Assembly (NCBI GenBank): GCA_016765255.1
Contig: JAESQI010000295.1
Location: 1 to 18,640 of the forward strand
Origin: Robiginitomaculum sp.
Lineage (GTDB): Bacteria; Pseudomonadota; Alphaproteobacteria; Caulobacterales; Maricaulaceae
Reading direction: 5' to 3'
Length of the DNA stretch: 18,640 nucleotides
In this document: piece after piece, positions 1 to 7,712 of the stretch
How positions within the stretch are numbered: the first letter of the stretch is position 1
How the letters are laid out: each line of letters starts with the position of its first letter
Translations under genes and position numbers: made by a program
The notes under the pieces: generated by a model
Told to the model about the DNA's origin: nothing
The model's database searches: none
What the model saw: the letters and a program-made list of their open reading frames with translations, nothing else

Positions 1-597
1 CGAAAAATATGGATAATATTTGGCGTGGTTTTGCAATAATGCCTGTGCCAGTTTCGCCATGTCGCGGGCAGTGGTAATCTGGCCCGCGTCTGGCAGGCCG
101 TGTGGATTTTTAAACACGGTCGAGCGCATACCGAGCGCTTTGGCTTTTGCTGTCATTTTGTTGGCGAATTCTTCTGTTGATCCTCCGAGCCGTTCTGCCA
201 GCACAATAGCCGCGTCATTGGCAGAGCGCACGCTAAGGGCAAGGATGGCCTGTTCTGTTGTGATCGTCCCGCCTGCTTTTAATCCGAGTTTGACAGCAGG
301 GGTGCGGGCTGCTCTTGCAGAGATATCTAAAGGTTCACGTAAACGAACTTGCCCGTTTTCTAGTGCGTCAAATGTCAAATACAGCGTCATCATTTTCGTC
401 AGGGAAGCGGGATAGCGCTCCGCGTCGATTTTGCGGGCATGGAGGATTTCCAGACTGTCCGCGTCAACAATGATAGAGGCGTATTTATTGGCCTTGGCTG
501 AGGCATATTGACCTGTATTTGCCAAAAACAGACTTAAGATAAAAGCCATCAATATTTTGCAGAAAAAACCGTACATATGCATGAGGTAGAGGCGCAT
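1..597 (-). CDS. D-alanyl-D-alanine carboxypeptidase (penicillin-binding protein, S11 family), 5' part only
   Basis: Reading the minus strand from 597 gives 199 codons with no stop before the window edge, so the C-terminal part is missing. The enzyme trims the terminal D-Ala from peptidoglycan stem peptides in the periplasm. An N-terminal hydrophobic segment (about residues 9-25) acts as a signal peptide. It is followed by the DacA-type opening (ASIIVDADSLEILHARKID), the nucleophile motif S65-L-T-K68 and the second motif S125-A-N127. The third motif (KTG) would lie outside the window. The start is uncertain: ATGs at 597, 582 and 576 are in frame and none has a clear Shine-Dalgarno sequence. 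I use the first. The gene is divergent from clpS. The family call is firm, but the paralogue (dacA, dacC or dacF type) cannot be decided. Confidence 0.93.
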   Translation of the reverse strand, partial: MRLYLMHMYGFFCKILMAFILSLFLANTGQYASAKANKYASIIVDADSLEILHARKIDAERYPASLTKMMTLYLTFDALENGQVRLREPLDISARAARTPAVKLGLKAGGTITTEQAILALSVRSANDAAIVLAERLGGSTEEFANKMTAKAKALGMRSTVFKNPHGLPDAGQITTARDMAKLAQALLQNHAKYYPYFS

Positions 598-678
598 ATT
601 TACAAAAGGGTTAACGGGGATTAACAAATTACATGAAATATGCCTTTTAACTTTGCCAAAACCCCCTATCTTAGGAGA
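598..678. promoter_or_regulatory. Divergent dac/clpS promoter region with TTAA-N6-TTAAC
   Basis: This short AT-rich spacer separates two divergent starts. At 611-625 it contains TTAACGGGGATTAAC, two TTAA half-sites with a 6-base gap. The CtrA consensus is TTAA-N7-TTAAC, so this is one base short and is only a weak candidate. No convincing -35/-10 pair could be fixed. Confidence 0.3.
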
Positions 679-1038
679 ATGATAGAAATAAATTATATAA
701 CGCCCGTGTTAGGCCCAAGTCGCGAAGACGACGACGGGGCGGGAACCGAGCGTGGGGTGGCAACTAAAACCCGCCCAAAAACTAAAAAACCCTCTCAATA
801 TAAAGTCATTTTGATGAATGACGATTATACGCCTATGGAATTTGTTGTTAGTATATTGATGGGTGTGTTTAAGCGTTCCCAAGAAGAAGCAACCAAAATT
901 ATGATGGCGGTACACCAAAAAGGAATAGGGGTTTGCGGTATTTATACATTCGAAGTCGCAGAAACCAAAGTAGGGCAAGTGATGGACGCTGCCAAACGCA
1001 ATCAACATCCTTTAAAATGCACACTTGAAAAAGCATGA
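640..1038 (+). CDS. clpS: ClpS, N-degron adaptor of ClpAP
   Basis: ClpS delivers proteins with destabilising N-terminal residues to ClpA and blocks some other ClpA substrates. Counting from 640, a variable charged N-terminus is followed by the alphaproteobacterial stretch ATKTRPKTKKPSQYKVILMN. The binding-pocket residues follow: N60-D61-D62-Y-T-P-M-E-F, then H92 in VHQKGIGVCG, then the FEVAETKV and HPLKCTLEKA endings. The start is not settled. ATG 640 has no good ribosome site, while ATG 679 (residue 14) has AGGAG at 673-677 only one base away, which is too close to be normal. Either start leaves the whole ClpS fold intact. clpA follows 47 nt downstream, a standard clpS-clpA operon. Confidence 0.95.
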   Translation: MPFNFAKTPYLRRMIEINYITPVLGPSREDDDGAGTERGVATKTRPKTKKPSQYKVILMNDDYTPMEFVVSILMGVFKRSQEEATKIMMAVHQKGIGVCGIYTFEVAETKVGQVMDAAKRNQHPLKCTLEKA

Positions 1039-1085
1039 GAACATCCCCATTTTGATATAGATAATAAGAAAATAGGAAAGATAAA

Positions 1086-3440
1086 ATGGCATCATTTTCG
1101 CCGATACTTGAAGAAACCATCCACCGTGCTTTGACGCTGGCAAGCGAACGCAAGCATGAACTCGCCACATTAGAGCATCTTTTACTGGCCATGGTTGACG
1201 ATAAGGATGCAAGCGCCGTTATGACTGCTTGTGATCTTGATTTGGAAAGCTTGCGAGCTGATCTCACATTATACCTTGATGATGATCTGTCGTCCTTAGT
1301 GGTGGAAGATTTTGAGGAAGCACGGCCTACGGCTGGATTCCACCGGGTCATTCAACGGGCCGTCATCCATGTGCAAAGCTCTGGCCGCGAAGAAGTGACG
1401 GGGGCCAATGCGCTCATTGCTTTGTTTGCGGAGCGCGAAAGTCACGCCGTCTATTTTTTACAAGAGCGTGATATGACCCGTTATGACGCGGTCAATTATA
1501 TTTCCCACGGCATTTCTAAAAACGCAACCGCACCCGAAAACCGTCCCATTTTGGGCCAAGGCACTGGCCCTGATGAAGGCGGAGAGGGCGACAAACAAAA
1601 CGAAGACCCGCTCGAAGCTTACTGCGTTAATTTGAATAACAAAGCCCTAGAGGGTGGCATTGATCCGCTGATTGGCCGCGAAGAAGAAGTGGCGCGTTGT
1701 ATCCAAATTTTGGCGCGTCGCCGTAAAAACAACCCCCTCTTGGTGGGTGACCCTGGCGTTGGCAAAACTGCTATCGCTGAAGGGATTGCCAGACAAATTG
1801 TCAACGGCAAAACACCAGACGCTCTGAAAAACTCTGTGATTTACGCTCTTGATATGGGCGCGCTGTTGGCGGGAACGCGCTATAGAGGCGATTTTGAAGA
1901 ACGGCTTAAATCGGTGATGAAACAATTGATGGATATGGACGACGCGATTTTATTTATTGACGAAATTCATACCATTATCGGTGCAGGGGCAACTAGCGGC
2001 GGGGCGATGGACGCGTCCAACTTACTGAAACCAGCCCTGCAATCTGGAAAATTATCCTGTATGGGTTCAACCACGTATAAAGAATATCGCCAACATTTTG
2101 AAAAAGATAGAGCTTTGGCGCGGCGGTTCTTGAAGGTGGACGTGACCGAACCTTCCCCTGCTGACACAGTGAAAATCTTAAAAGGCCTCAAGACATATTT
2201 TGAGGATTTTCACAATGTCACCTATACCGCCGAAGCTATCGAGAACGCAGTTGATTTGGCCGTGCGTCATATTACTGACCGTAAGCTCCCCGACAAAGCC
2301 ATAGACGTGATTGACGAGGCGGGCGCTTATCAAAAATTATTGCCCCTCAAAAAGGGCAAAAAACCCAGTCGCAAAACAGTTGGTGTGAAAGACATTGAAG
2401 TGGTGATTGCTAAAATTGCCCGTATTCCAACTAAAACTGTATCGCGTGACGATATCAAAGTGCTTAAATCTCTCAGTGATGATTTAAAACGTGTGGTCTT
2501 TGGCCAAGACGCGGCTGTGGAAAAAGTATCGAGCGCTGTTAAATTATCGCGAGCAGGTCTGCGCGAACCTAACAAACCAATCGGTTCATATTTATTTTCT
2601 GGCCCGACAGGTGTGGGTAAAACCGAAGTGGCGAAACAACTCGCCGAGGCTTTGGGGCTCGAACTCCTGCGTTTTGATATGAGCGAATATATGGAGCGCC
2701 ATACGGTATCGCGGCTTTTGGGTGCGCCTCCTGGCTATGTGGGTTATGAGAATGGCGGGCTTCTCACCGACCAAGTCAATCAATTTCCTCACTCCATTTT
2801 GCTATTGGATGAGATCGAAAAAGCCCATCCTGATGTTTATAATATTCTCTTGCAGGTTATGGACAACGGCACATTGACCGACAGTAATGGGCGCGCCGTT
2901 GATTTTCGCAATGTCATTTTGATTATGACGACAAATGCGGGGGCAGCGGACGCTGATAAAACCGAGATTGGATTTGGACGGGTTGAGGGCGAAAACGACG
3001 AAGGCGAAAAAGCCATCAAACGCCTGTTCACGCCAGAATTTAGAAACCGTCTGGACGCCACTATAAAATTTGACTCCCTTGACAAAGTTTCAATCGCCAA
3101 AGTGGTGGACAAGTTTATTATCCAGTTAGAGGCTCAACTGTCTGACCGTAAAATCTTGTTCGAGCTGTCTAAATCTGCGGTTCAGTGGCTGGCCGATAAA
3201 GGCTATGATAAACGCTACGGCGCAAGACCTCTATCGCGCACCATTCAAGAGCATATCAAAAAACCTCTGGCCGACGAAATCCTGTTTGGAAAACTCAAAA
3301 AAGGCGGCCTCGTTAAAATCAGCGTAGACCGCAAAAAAGACGCTCTTAAATTTATAATCTTAAAACCCGAGCAACTAAAAATTGAAGGCAAAAAACGCGG
3401 CAAAGGCTTGCCAGCGCCGAAACCGAAGGAAGATGCTTAG
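1086..3440 (+). CDS. clpA: ClpA, AAA+ unfoldase of the ClpAP protease
   Basis: Cytosolic hexameric ATPase that unfolds substrates and threads them into ClpP. The 784 residues match the family. The N-domain (about 1-145) is the ClpS docking and substrate domain. AAA module 1 has Walker A GDPGVGKT at 221-228 and Walker B AILFIDEIH at 287-295. AAA module 2 has Walker A GPTGVGKT at 506-513, Walker B ILLLDEIEK at 571-579 and the sensor-2 motif YGARPLSR at 711-718. The ClpP-docking loop is I628-G-F630 in TEIGFGR, which separates it from ClpB. The start ATG has AGGAAAG at 1074-1080. The C-terminus is a Lys/Pro-rich tail. It is the second gene of the clpS-clpA operon, and its stop codon lies inside a terminator stem. 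Confidence 0.97.
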   Translation: MASFSPILEETIHRALTLASERKHELATLEHLLLAMVDDKDASAVMTACDLDLESLRADLTLYLDDDLSSLVVEDFEEARPTAGFHRVIQRAVIHVQSSGREEVTGANALIALFAERESHAVYFLQERDMTRYDAVNYISHGISKNATAPENRPILGQGTGPDEGGEGDKQNEDPLEAYCVNLNNKALEGGIDPLIGREEEVARCIQILARRRKNNPLLVGDPGVGKTAIAEGIARQIVNGKTPDALKNSVIYALDMGALLAGTRYRGDFEERLKSVMKQLMDMDDAILFIDEIHTIIGAGATSGGAMDASNLLKPALQSGKLSCMGSTTYKEYRQHFEKDRALARRFLKVDVTEPSPADTVKILKGLKTYFEDFHNVTYTAEAIENAVDLAVRHITDRKLPDKAIDVIDEAGAYQKLLPLKKGKKPSRKTVGVKDIEVVIAKIARIPTKTVSRDDIKVLKSLSDDLKRVVFGQDAAVEKVSSAVKLSRAGLREPNKPIGSYLFSGPTGVGKTEVAKQLAEALGLELLRFDMSEYMERHTVSRLLGAPPGYVGYENGGLLTDQVNQFPHSILLLDEIEKAHPDVYNILLQVMDNGTLTDSNGRAVDFRNVILIMTTNAGAADADKTEIGFGRVEGENDEGEKAIKRLFTPEFRNRLDATIKFDSLDKVSIAKVVDKFIIQLEAQLSDRKILFELSKSAVQWLADKGYDKRYGARPLSRTIQEHIKKPLADEILFGKLKKGGLVKISVDRKKDALKFIILKPEQLKIEGKKRGKGLPAPKPKEDA

Positions 3441-3475
3441 GGGGCTATTTATCCGCCTAAGCATCGAAACTTTTC
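3432..3475 (+). terminator. Intrinsic terminator of clpS-clpA overlapping the stop codon
   Basis: A perfect 10-bp inverted repeat, GATGCTTAGG (3432-3441) and CCTAAGCATC (3456-3465), encloses a 14-nt loop and is followed by the T-rich stretch GAAACTTTTC. The clpA stop codon TAG (3438-3440) is inside the left arm. The T tract is weak, so efficiency is uncertain. Confidence 0.65.
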
Positions 3476-3580
3476 TGTCATCCCAGGCTTGATCTGGGAT
3501 CTCTTGGGTATGAGCGAGGTAATTGGTTGGCGTGGGGTTTGTGGGGACTGGCGAGATCCCAGATCAAGTCTGGGATGACA
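3476..3580. repeat. Pair of 28-bp palindromic repeats in inverted orientation
   Basis: Left arm 3476-3503 and right arm 3553-3580 are reverse complements with 27 of 28 positions matching, separated by 49 nt. Each arm is itself near-palindromic around a core such as CCCAGATCAAGTCTGGG. A third copy lies at 5015-5043. This matches the short dispersed palindromic repeats (REP-like) commonly seen between genes in alphaproteobacterial genomes. In RNA the pair could form a long hairpin and reinforce the clpA terminator. Confidence 0.8.
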
Positions 3581-3680
3581 TTGGGGGGTGCTGGCCAATC
3601 AGAACATGCAATTTACAGATAGCTTTTATTTACATTTCCCTGCCAAAGCCTTATAGCCCTTGAAAACAATGGGGGAAAAT

Positions 3681-4976
3681 ATGCCAGATATGAGTGCGCT
3701 ACAGACCAAATTGCAAGCTTGGGGGATGCAGATACTTAACTGGCTGCAAAGCCCGCCGTTTTTGGCGCAAGTGGGCGGGGTTATTGCTGCTTATTTTATT
3801 GCAAAAATATTGACGCGCATGGCGAAAAAGCGCGTGGTGTTCTTGCGTGAAAAACCTGCAGATGGAAAATTTTTAAGACTGCGCGGGATTGCCTATAAAA
3901 TTAAAGATCTCGTTTTCCCTGCTGTGTTGGTGGGGTTGTTGGCGGCAATATCAACGGTTTTAACCAGTGTGGAAATCCTGGGCCAAGACTGGCTTGTGCG
4001 CATCGCCCAAGGCTTGGCCGTGGTTTTCTTGCTTTATAAAATCATCAAGCAATTTATCTCTCATCCGATTGTGCAAAAACTGGTGATTTGGCTGGCTATT
4101 CCATTGGCAGTGCTGAAAGTATTTGGCTGGTATGATAATTTTCAGGCCTTTATGATGGAAGATGCCAAATTGCAACTTGGCAATATCTCCATCCCCGCTT
4201 GGACGATTGCCAATTTGCTCGTCTTTGGCGGTATTTTGTTCTGGATTGGCAAATTATCTAATTCCAAAGGCAAAGCAGCCATCCGCTCCCAAGATAGTCT
4301 CGACGTGGCCACAAAAGAAGTATTCACCAAAATTTTCGAGATGGTCGTGTTTATGGCTTTGTTTGTTGTGCTGATGGGTATTGCTGGTATCCCGATGACA
4401 TCTTTGCTCTTGCTTGGCGGGCCGCTTATGTTGGGGGTTGGTCTTGGGCTGCAACCCATCGCGGCCAATTTTGTCTCGGGTATGATCTTGCTGCTCGACC
4501 GCTCCATTAAAATTGGTGACTTTGTAGAGCTTTCCGATGGCCAGCAAGGGTATGTGCAGGAAATGAAAATGCGTTTTGCCACCATAGAAACTACTGACGG
4601 CAAAGACATTATGGTGCCGAATGTCAAATTCATTGACGAGGCCTACCAAAACTGGACGCACAAAGACCCGCGCCAACGCTATGAAGTGTATTTTAGTGTT
4701 GGCTACGACACCGACATTGATGTGCTGGAGGGCATTTTGATCCCTGCCGTCTCCAAACATCCCAAAGTCTTGCAAGAACCAGAGGAGCCAGATTTAGAAC
4801 TACGTGAATTTGGCGAGAGCGGCATTAAATTTGCGATTGAATTTTGGGTAGACGGTATTGATGATGGAGAGAATAAATTTACCTCAGACCTTAACTTTAT
4901 TATCTGGCGCACCCTAAAAGCCAATAAAATTTCCATGCCATTGCCACAACACGAGGTCAGGGTGTTGAAGAATTAG
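3681..4976 (+). CDS. MscS-family mechanosensitive ion channel, large form
   Basis: Inner-membrane channel of the small-conductance mechanosensitive family, which opens under membrane tension to release solutes on osmotic downshock. At 431 residues from this start it exceeds E. coli MscS (286) because of additional N-terminal membrane helices (about 28-46, 76-96, 107-125, 132-150, 176-192, 217-237). The MscS core follows: the Gly/Ala-rich pore helix GPLMLGVGLGLQPIAANF (247-264), the LLDRSIKIGDFVEL beta-domain entry (271-284), then a cytosolic vestibule ending in MPLPQHEVRV. I chose ATG 3681 because GGGGGA at 3671-3676 precedes it, the same arrangement as in nrdA. An in-frame TTG at 3660 would add 7 residues but lacks a ribosome site. 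It is a single gene between repeat elements; the exact subfamily and any regulated solute are unknown. Confidence 0.9.
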   Translation: MPDMSALQTKLQAWGMQILNWLQSPPFLAQVGGVIAAYFIAKILTRMAKKRVVFLREKPADGKFLRLRGIAYKIKDLVFPAVLVGLLAAISTVLTSVEILGQDWLVRIAQGLAVVFLLYKIIKQFISHPIVQKLVIWLAIPLAVLKVFGWYDNFQAFMMEDAKLQLGNISIPAWTIANLLVFGGILFWIGKLSNSKGKAAIRSQDSLDVATKEVFTKIFEMVVFMALFVVLMGIAGIPMTSLLLLGGPLMLGVGLGLQPIAANFVSGMILLLDRSIKIGDFVELSDGQQGYVQEMKMRFATIETTDGKDIMVPNVKFIDEAYQNWTHKDPRQRYEVYFSVGYDTDIDVLEGILIPAVSKHPKVLQEPEEPDLELREFGESGIKFAIEFWVDGIDDGENKFTSDLNFIIWRTLKANKISMPLPQHEVRVLKN

Positions 4977-5014
4977 TCCTGCCTCTAGCCATACTCTCTA
5001 GTCAATGACTTCCC

Positions 5015-5050
5015 TGTCGTCCCAGATCAAGTCTGGGATGACAGTTTTCA
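5015..5050 (+). terminator. Palindromic repeat, third copy, probably the mscS-type gene's terminator
   Basis: Positions 5015-5043 form a 12-bp stem (one G-U pair) around the loop TCAAG, followed by GTTTTCA. The sequence is the same palindrome as at 3476-3580. It lies 38 nt after the channel gene's stop codon, so the repeat seems to serve as a transcription terminator here. Confidence 0.65.
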
Positions 5051-5301
5051 GTTATTGCCTAAATGATTCTTTAAAGTGTTTCGCAAATTTAAGCACGTTA
5101 TGCGAGAAATGCGGAGTGTAACTGGACTAATTATGGTGTTTCACGCCTCTTACTCGATTGGTTTTGGTTTTTGCCTGTTGTCATCCTTAGTTTTACTCAA
5201 AAATTATAATTTATTTCAACAAAAGACTCACAATTATTATGTCTGCCAAGTGCTTAAAAAAACAAGGTTTTTTCTTTTTAAGGCTTCCTTAACCTCGAAT
5301 T

Positions 5302-5317
5302 TTAACGGCTTATTAAC
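5302..5317 (+). promoter_or_regulatory. CtrA-type box upstream of nrdA
   Basis: TTAACGGCTTATTAAC matches TTAA-N7-TTAAC exactly, the binding consensus of the cell-cycle regulator CtrA. A further TTAACC lies at 5289-5294. The box ends 32 bp before the inferred -35 element at 5349. Binding is inferred from the motif only; AT-rich DNA gives some chance matches. Confidence 0.5.
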
Positions 5318-5338
5318 AATAAAGTTGGCACTATCAAT

Positions 5339-5385
5339 ACACAAGGTATTGACGAAGCGTTAGAATTGAACACTATATGTAGTGC
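5339..5385 (+). promoter_or_regulatory. Tandem NrdR boxes over the nrdA promoter
   Basis: ACACTATATGTAGTGC (5370-5385) matches 14 of 16 positions of the NrdR consensus ACACWATATATWGTGT and has perfect CACTA/TAGTG arms. A weaker box, ACACAAGGTATTGACG (5339-5354), matches 11 of 16 and starts exactly 31 bp upstream, the tandem spacing known for NrdR. A possible promoter overlaps both: TTGACG at 5349-5354 and TATATG at 5374-5379 (19-bp gap). NrdR would therefore block polymerase binding. Confidence 0.75.
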
Positions 5386-5527
5386 GAAGACCGTTCGGTT
5401 CTCAAATCTTTGATAAACTTAATAACAGACGTTTGCTTATATTTACGGCGTCCGTAGGGGGTTTATCGCTTTAAAAATTGACCATAACTACCGCGTCACC
5501 GCGATTAATCTCATTTGGGGGAAATAT

Positions 5528-7444
5528 ATGTCTGAAGAACCGACAATGGCGTTAGTAGAAACATTTGATGCACTAGATATACATGTTCAGCCTACAGAAA
5601 CGCGCCATTCTCGCCCAGATAATGTTCAAGATGAGGTGTCTGCACTGCATGTTGTTAATCGGGTTAAAATAGACCGCAAGCGCGACGAACTCTTGACAGA
5701 TTTTGGCAAGACCACTTTGGTCGACCGCTATCTACTCCCCGAAGAGAGCTATCAAGATATGTTTGCCCGCGTCTCAGAAGCTTATGGGGACGACAGTGAA
5801 CACGCCCAGCGACTTTATGATTATATGTCCAAATTGTGGTTTATGCCCGCCACCCCTGTTCTCTCAAATGGTGGGGCAAAACGTGGCCTGCCGATTTCGT
5901 GCTTTCTAAATGCAGTGGATGACAGTCTCGATAGTATTGTGAATTGTTGGACGGAGAATGTCTGGCTTGCGTCCAGTGGCGGCGGTATAGGAACTTATTG
6001 GGGCAATGTACGCTCTATTGGCGAGAAGATTGGTCGGGCGGGTGAAACTTCTGGCATTATTCCGTTTATCCGTGTGATGGACAGTCTCACTTTGGCGATT
6101 TCTCAAGGCAGTTTGCGCAGGGGATCGGCGGCAGTGTATCTGGATGTTCACCACCCAGAAATTGAAGAATTTTTGGAAATTCGCAAACCAAGCGGTGATT
6201 TTAACCGCAAAAGCTTAAACCTGCATCATGGTCTCAATATTAGTGACGAATTCATGCATGCCGTGCGCGATAACAAAGAGTTTGGGTTGCGTTCTCCTAA
6301 AACGGATAAAATCATTAAAATGATTGATGCGCGTAAATTATGGCAGAAAATTCTCGAGATGCGATTGCAGACTGGCGAGCCATATATGATTTTTTCTGAT
6401 ACGGTTAACCGGGCGCTCGCCACACACCAAAAAGAACAAGGCTTGCGGGTGCAGCAATCAAACCTATGCGCTGAAATTATGCTGGCGACTGGCAAAGACA
6501 AATACGGCAGGCAGCGCACAGCTGTATGTTGTTTGTCATCAGTGAACGCAGAAAAGTTTGATGAGTGGAAAAACGAAGAAGGCTTTATTGAGGATATTAT
6601 GCGCTTTCTTGATAATGTTTTGCAAGATTATATCGACAATGCGCCTGAGACAATGGCGGACGCCGTTTATTCGGCCTCGCGGGAGCGTTCTGTAGGTCTT
6701 GGCCTGATGGGTTTTCATTCTATGTTACAAGCAAAAGGGGTTCCGTTTGAGAGCGCCATGGCTAAGGTCATCAACAAGCAACTCTTTAAGCATATTCGCA
6801 AAGGCGCAGACGCGGCTAGTGTGAAGCTCGCCCATGAACGGGGAGCGTGCCCAGACGCAGCGGACGCTGGTATGATGGCGCGCTTTTCTCATAAAATGGC
6901 CGTGGCACCAACTGCTTCTATTTCGATTATTTGCGGCGGAACATCGGCGGGCATCGAACCTATTCCAGCTAATATTTATACTCATAAAACTCTGTCTGGT
7001 TCCTTTACGGTGCGCAATCAACAATTAGAGACCTTGCTGGAAGAAAAAGGCTGTAACACAGCTGATATTTGGGAAAGTATATTAGAACATGAGGGGTCGG
7101 TTTCTCATCTGGACGAATTGACGGATGAGGAAAAAATTGTCTTTCGCACGGCGTTTGAGCTTGATCAACGCTGGATTATTGAGTTAGCGGCAGACCGGGC
7201 GCCGTTGATATGCCAAGCGCAATCTCTTAATATTTTCATTCCAGGCGACGTGAATAAATGGGATTTACACATGCTGCATTGGACGGCTTGGGAGCAGGGG
7301 GTTAAATCCCTTTATTATTGCCGCTCAAAATCTGTGCAGCGGGCAGCATTTGCAGGGAAAGCAGATAAGCCCGCCAATGATATGGAAAAATCCATGCAAG
7401 CGGCGGCTCCAACCAATTATGATGAGTGTTTGGCCTGCCAATAA
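5528..7444 (+). CDS. nrdA: Ribonucleoside-diphosphate reductase, class I, alpha (large) subunit
   Basis: Reduces ribonucleoside diphosphates to deoxy forms for DNA synthesis, with the tyrosyl radical supplied by NrdB. The 638-residue protein has all active-site elements: C125 (LPISCFLN) and C334 (TAVCCLSS) as the redox pair, N312-L-C314-A-E316 carrying the thiyl-radical Cys and its partners, the radical-transfer pair Y596-Y597 (SLYYCRSK) and the C-terminal shuttle pair C634-L-A-C637. E. coli NrdA is about 760 residues. Here the N-terminus shows no ATP-cone signature, so the overall-activity allosteric site seems absent. The start has GGGGGAA at 5517-5523. The gene has its own promoter with NrdR and CtrA boxes and is separated from nrdB by one gene. 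Confidence 0.97.
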   Translation: MSEEPTMALVETFDALDIHVQPTETRHSRPDNVQDEVSALHVVNRVKIDRKRDELLTDFGKTTLVDRYLLPEESYQDMFARVSEAYGDDSEHAQRLYDYMSKLWFMPATPVLSNGGAKRGLPISCFLNAVDDSLDSIVNCWTENVWLASSGGGIGTYWGNVRSIGEKIGRAGETSGIIPFIRVMDSLTLAISQGSLRRGSAAVYLDVHHPEIEEFLEIRKPSGDFNRKSLNLHHGLNISDEFMHAVRDNKEFGLRSPKTDKIIKMIDARKLWQKILEMRLQTGEPYMIFSDTVNRALATHQKEQGLRVQQSNLCAEIMLATGKDKYGRQRTAVCCLSSVNAEKFDEWKNEEGFIEDIMRFLDNVLQDYIDNAPETMADAVYSASRERSVGLGLMGFHSMLQAKGVPFESAMAKVINKQLFKHIRKGADAASVKLAHERGACPDAADAGMMARFSHKMAVAPTASISIICGGTSAGIEPIPANIYTHKTLSGSFTVRNQQLETLLEEKGCNTADIWESILEHEGSVSHLDELTDEEKIVFRTAFELDQRWIIELAADRAPLICQAQSLNIFIPGDVNKWDLHMLHWTAWEQGVKSLYYCRSKSVQRAAFAGKADKPANDMEKSMQAAAPTNYDECLACQ

Positions 7445-7712
7445 ACCCCTATATCGAAGCATATCCAAATTAACTGCCCCGTTGGTCAGAAACTTTGAGC
7501 ATATATGGTCTAAATTTTAATATTTGACGTATAAACTTATGATATGGTAATTTTTACACCTTAAGATATAAATCATTGTGTTGCATAAACACATCATTAA
7601 CACTCATTAATGTAGTGTAAATCTTATTTGGTGTATATTTTGGCAAGCAGATAGGGCAAAAGGAGAAAGAACCCGTACCGTAAAGGGGATTTTAGGAGAC
7701 ATAAAATTAAAT
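7445..7712 (+). promoter_or_regulatory. Spacer upstream of the barrel gene with nested inverted repeats
   Basis: 268 AT-rich nt. TGTGTT-GCATA-AACACA (7577-7593) is a 6-bp inverted repeat. ACACT-CATTAATGT-AGTGT (7600-7618) is a second, with the palindrome CATTAATG inside. TTAACACTCATTAA (7597-7610) has TTAA halves separated by 6 bases, one short of a CtrA box. No clear terminator for nrdA was seen, so some read-through into the next gene is possible. Confidence 0.4.

Larger units (their letters stand above)
4977..5527 (+). other. Intergenic region between the mscS-type gene and nrdA
   Basis: 551 nt without a convincing gene. From left to right it holds a palindromic repeat/terminator (5015-5050), an AT-rich stretch with a 95-codon open frame that I reject, a full CtrA-type box (5302-5317), an inverted repeat TCAATAC-ACAAG-GTATTGA (5334-5352), two NrdR-like boxes (5339-5354, 5370-5385) and a 5' leader of about 140 nt. 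The leader contains small hairpins such as TACGG-CGT-CCGTA (5444-5456). I recognise no known riboswitch in the leader. Confidence 0.8.

Noticed and set aside
611..625. TTAA-N6-TTAAC as a CtrA box for clpS/dac
   Set aside because: The gap is 6 bases where the consensus is 7; AT-rich spacers give such matches by chance. It is noted as a weak feature only.
899..1351. 150-codon minus-strand open frame across clpS-clpA
   Set aside because: It crosses two confidently assigned genes in antisense and shows no family features.
3476..3580. Inverted repeat ends of an insertion sequence
   Set aside because: Only 49 nt separate the arms, with no transposase or target duplication, and each arm is itself palindromic, which fits a REP-like element better.
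4142..4775. Two overlapping minus-strand open frames of 163 and 173 codons
   Set aside because: They are antisense to the well-supported MscS core, have no ribosome site, and show shadow-type composition.
5076..5363. 95-codon open frame starting with GTG upstream of nrdA
   Set aside because: It has no ribosome site, an AT-driven Phe/Leu/Lys-rich composition and no recognisable domain, and it overlaps the CtrA-type and NrdR boxes. It is most likely chance.
5386..5527. Possible riboswitch in the nrdA leader
   Set aside because: Only small isolated hairpins (such as 5444-5456) were seen, with no conserved core of a cobalamin or other known nucleotide-related riboswitch.
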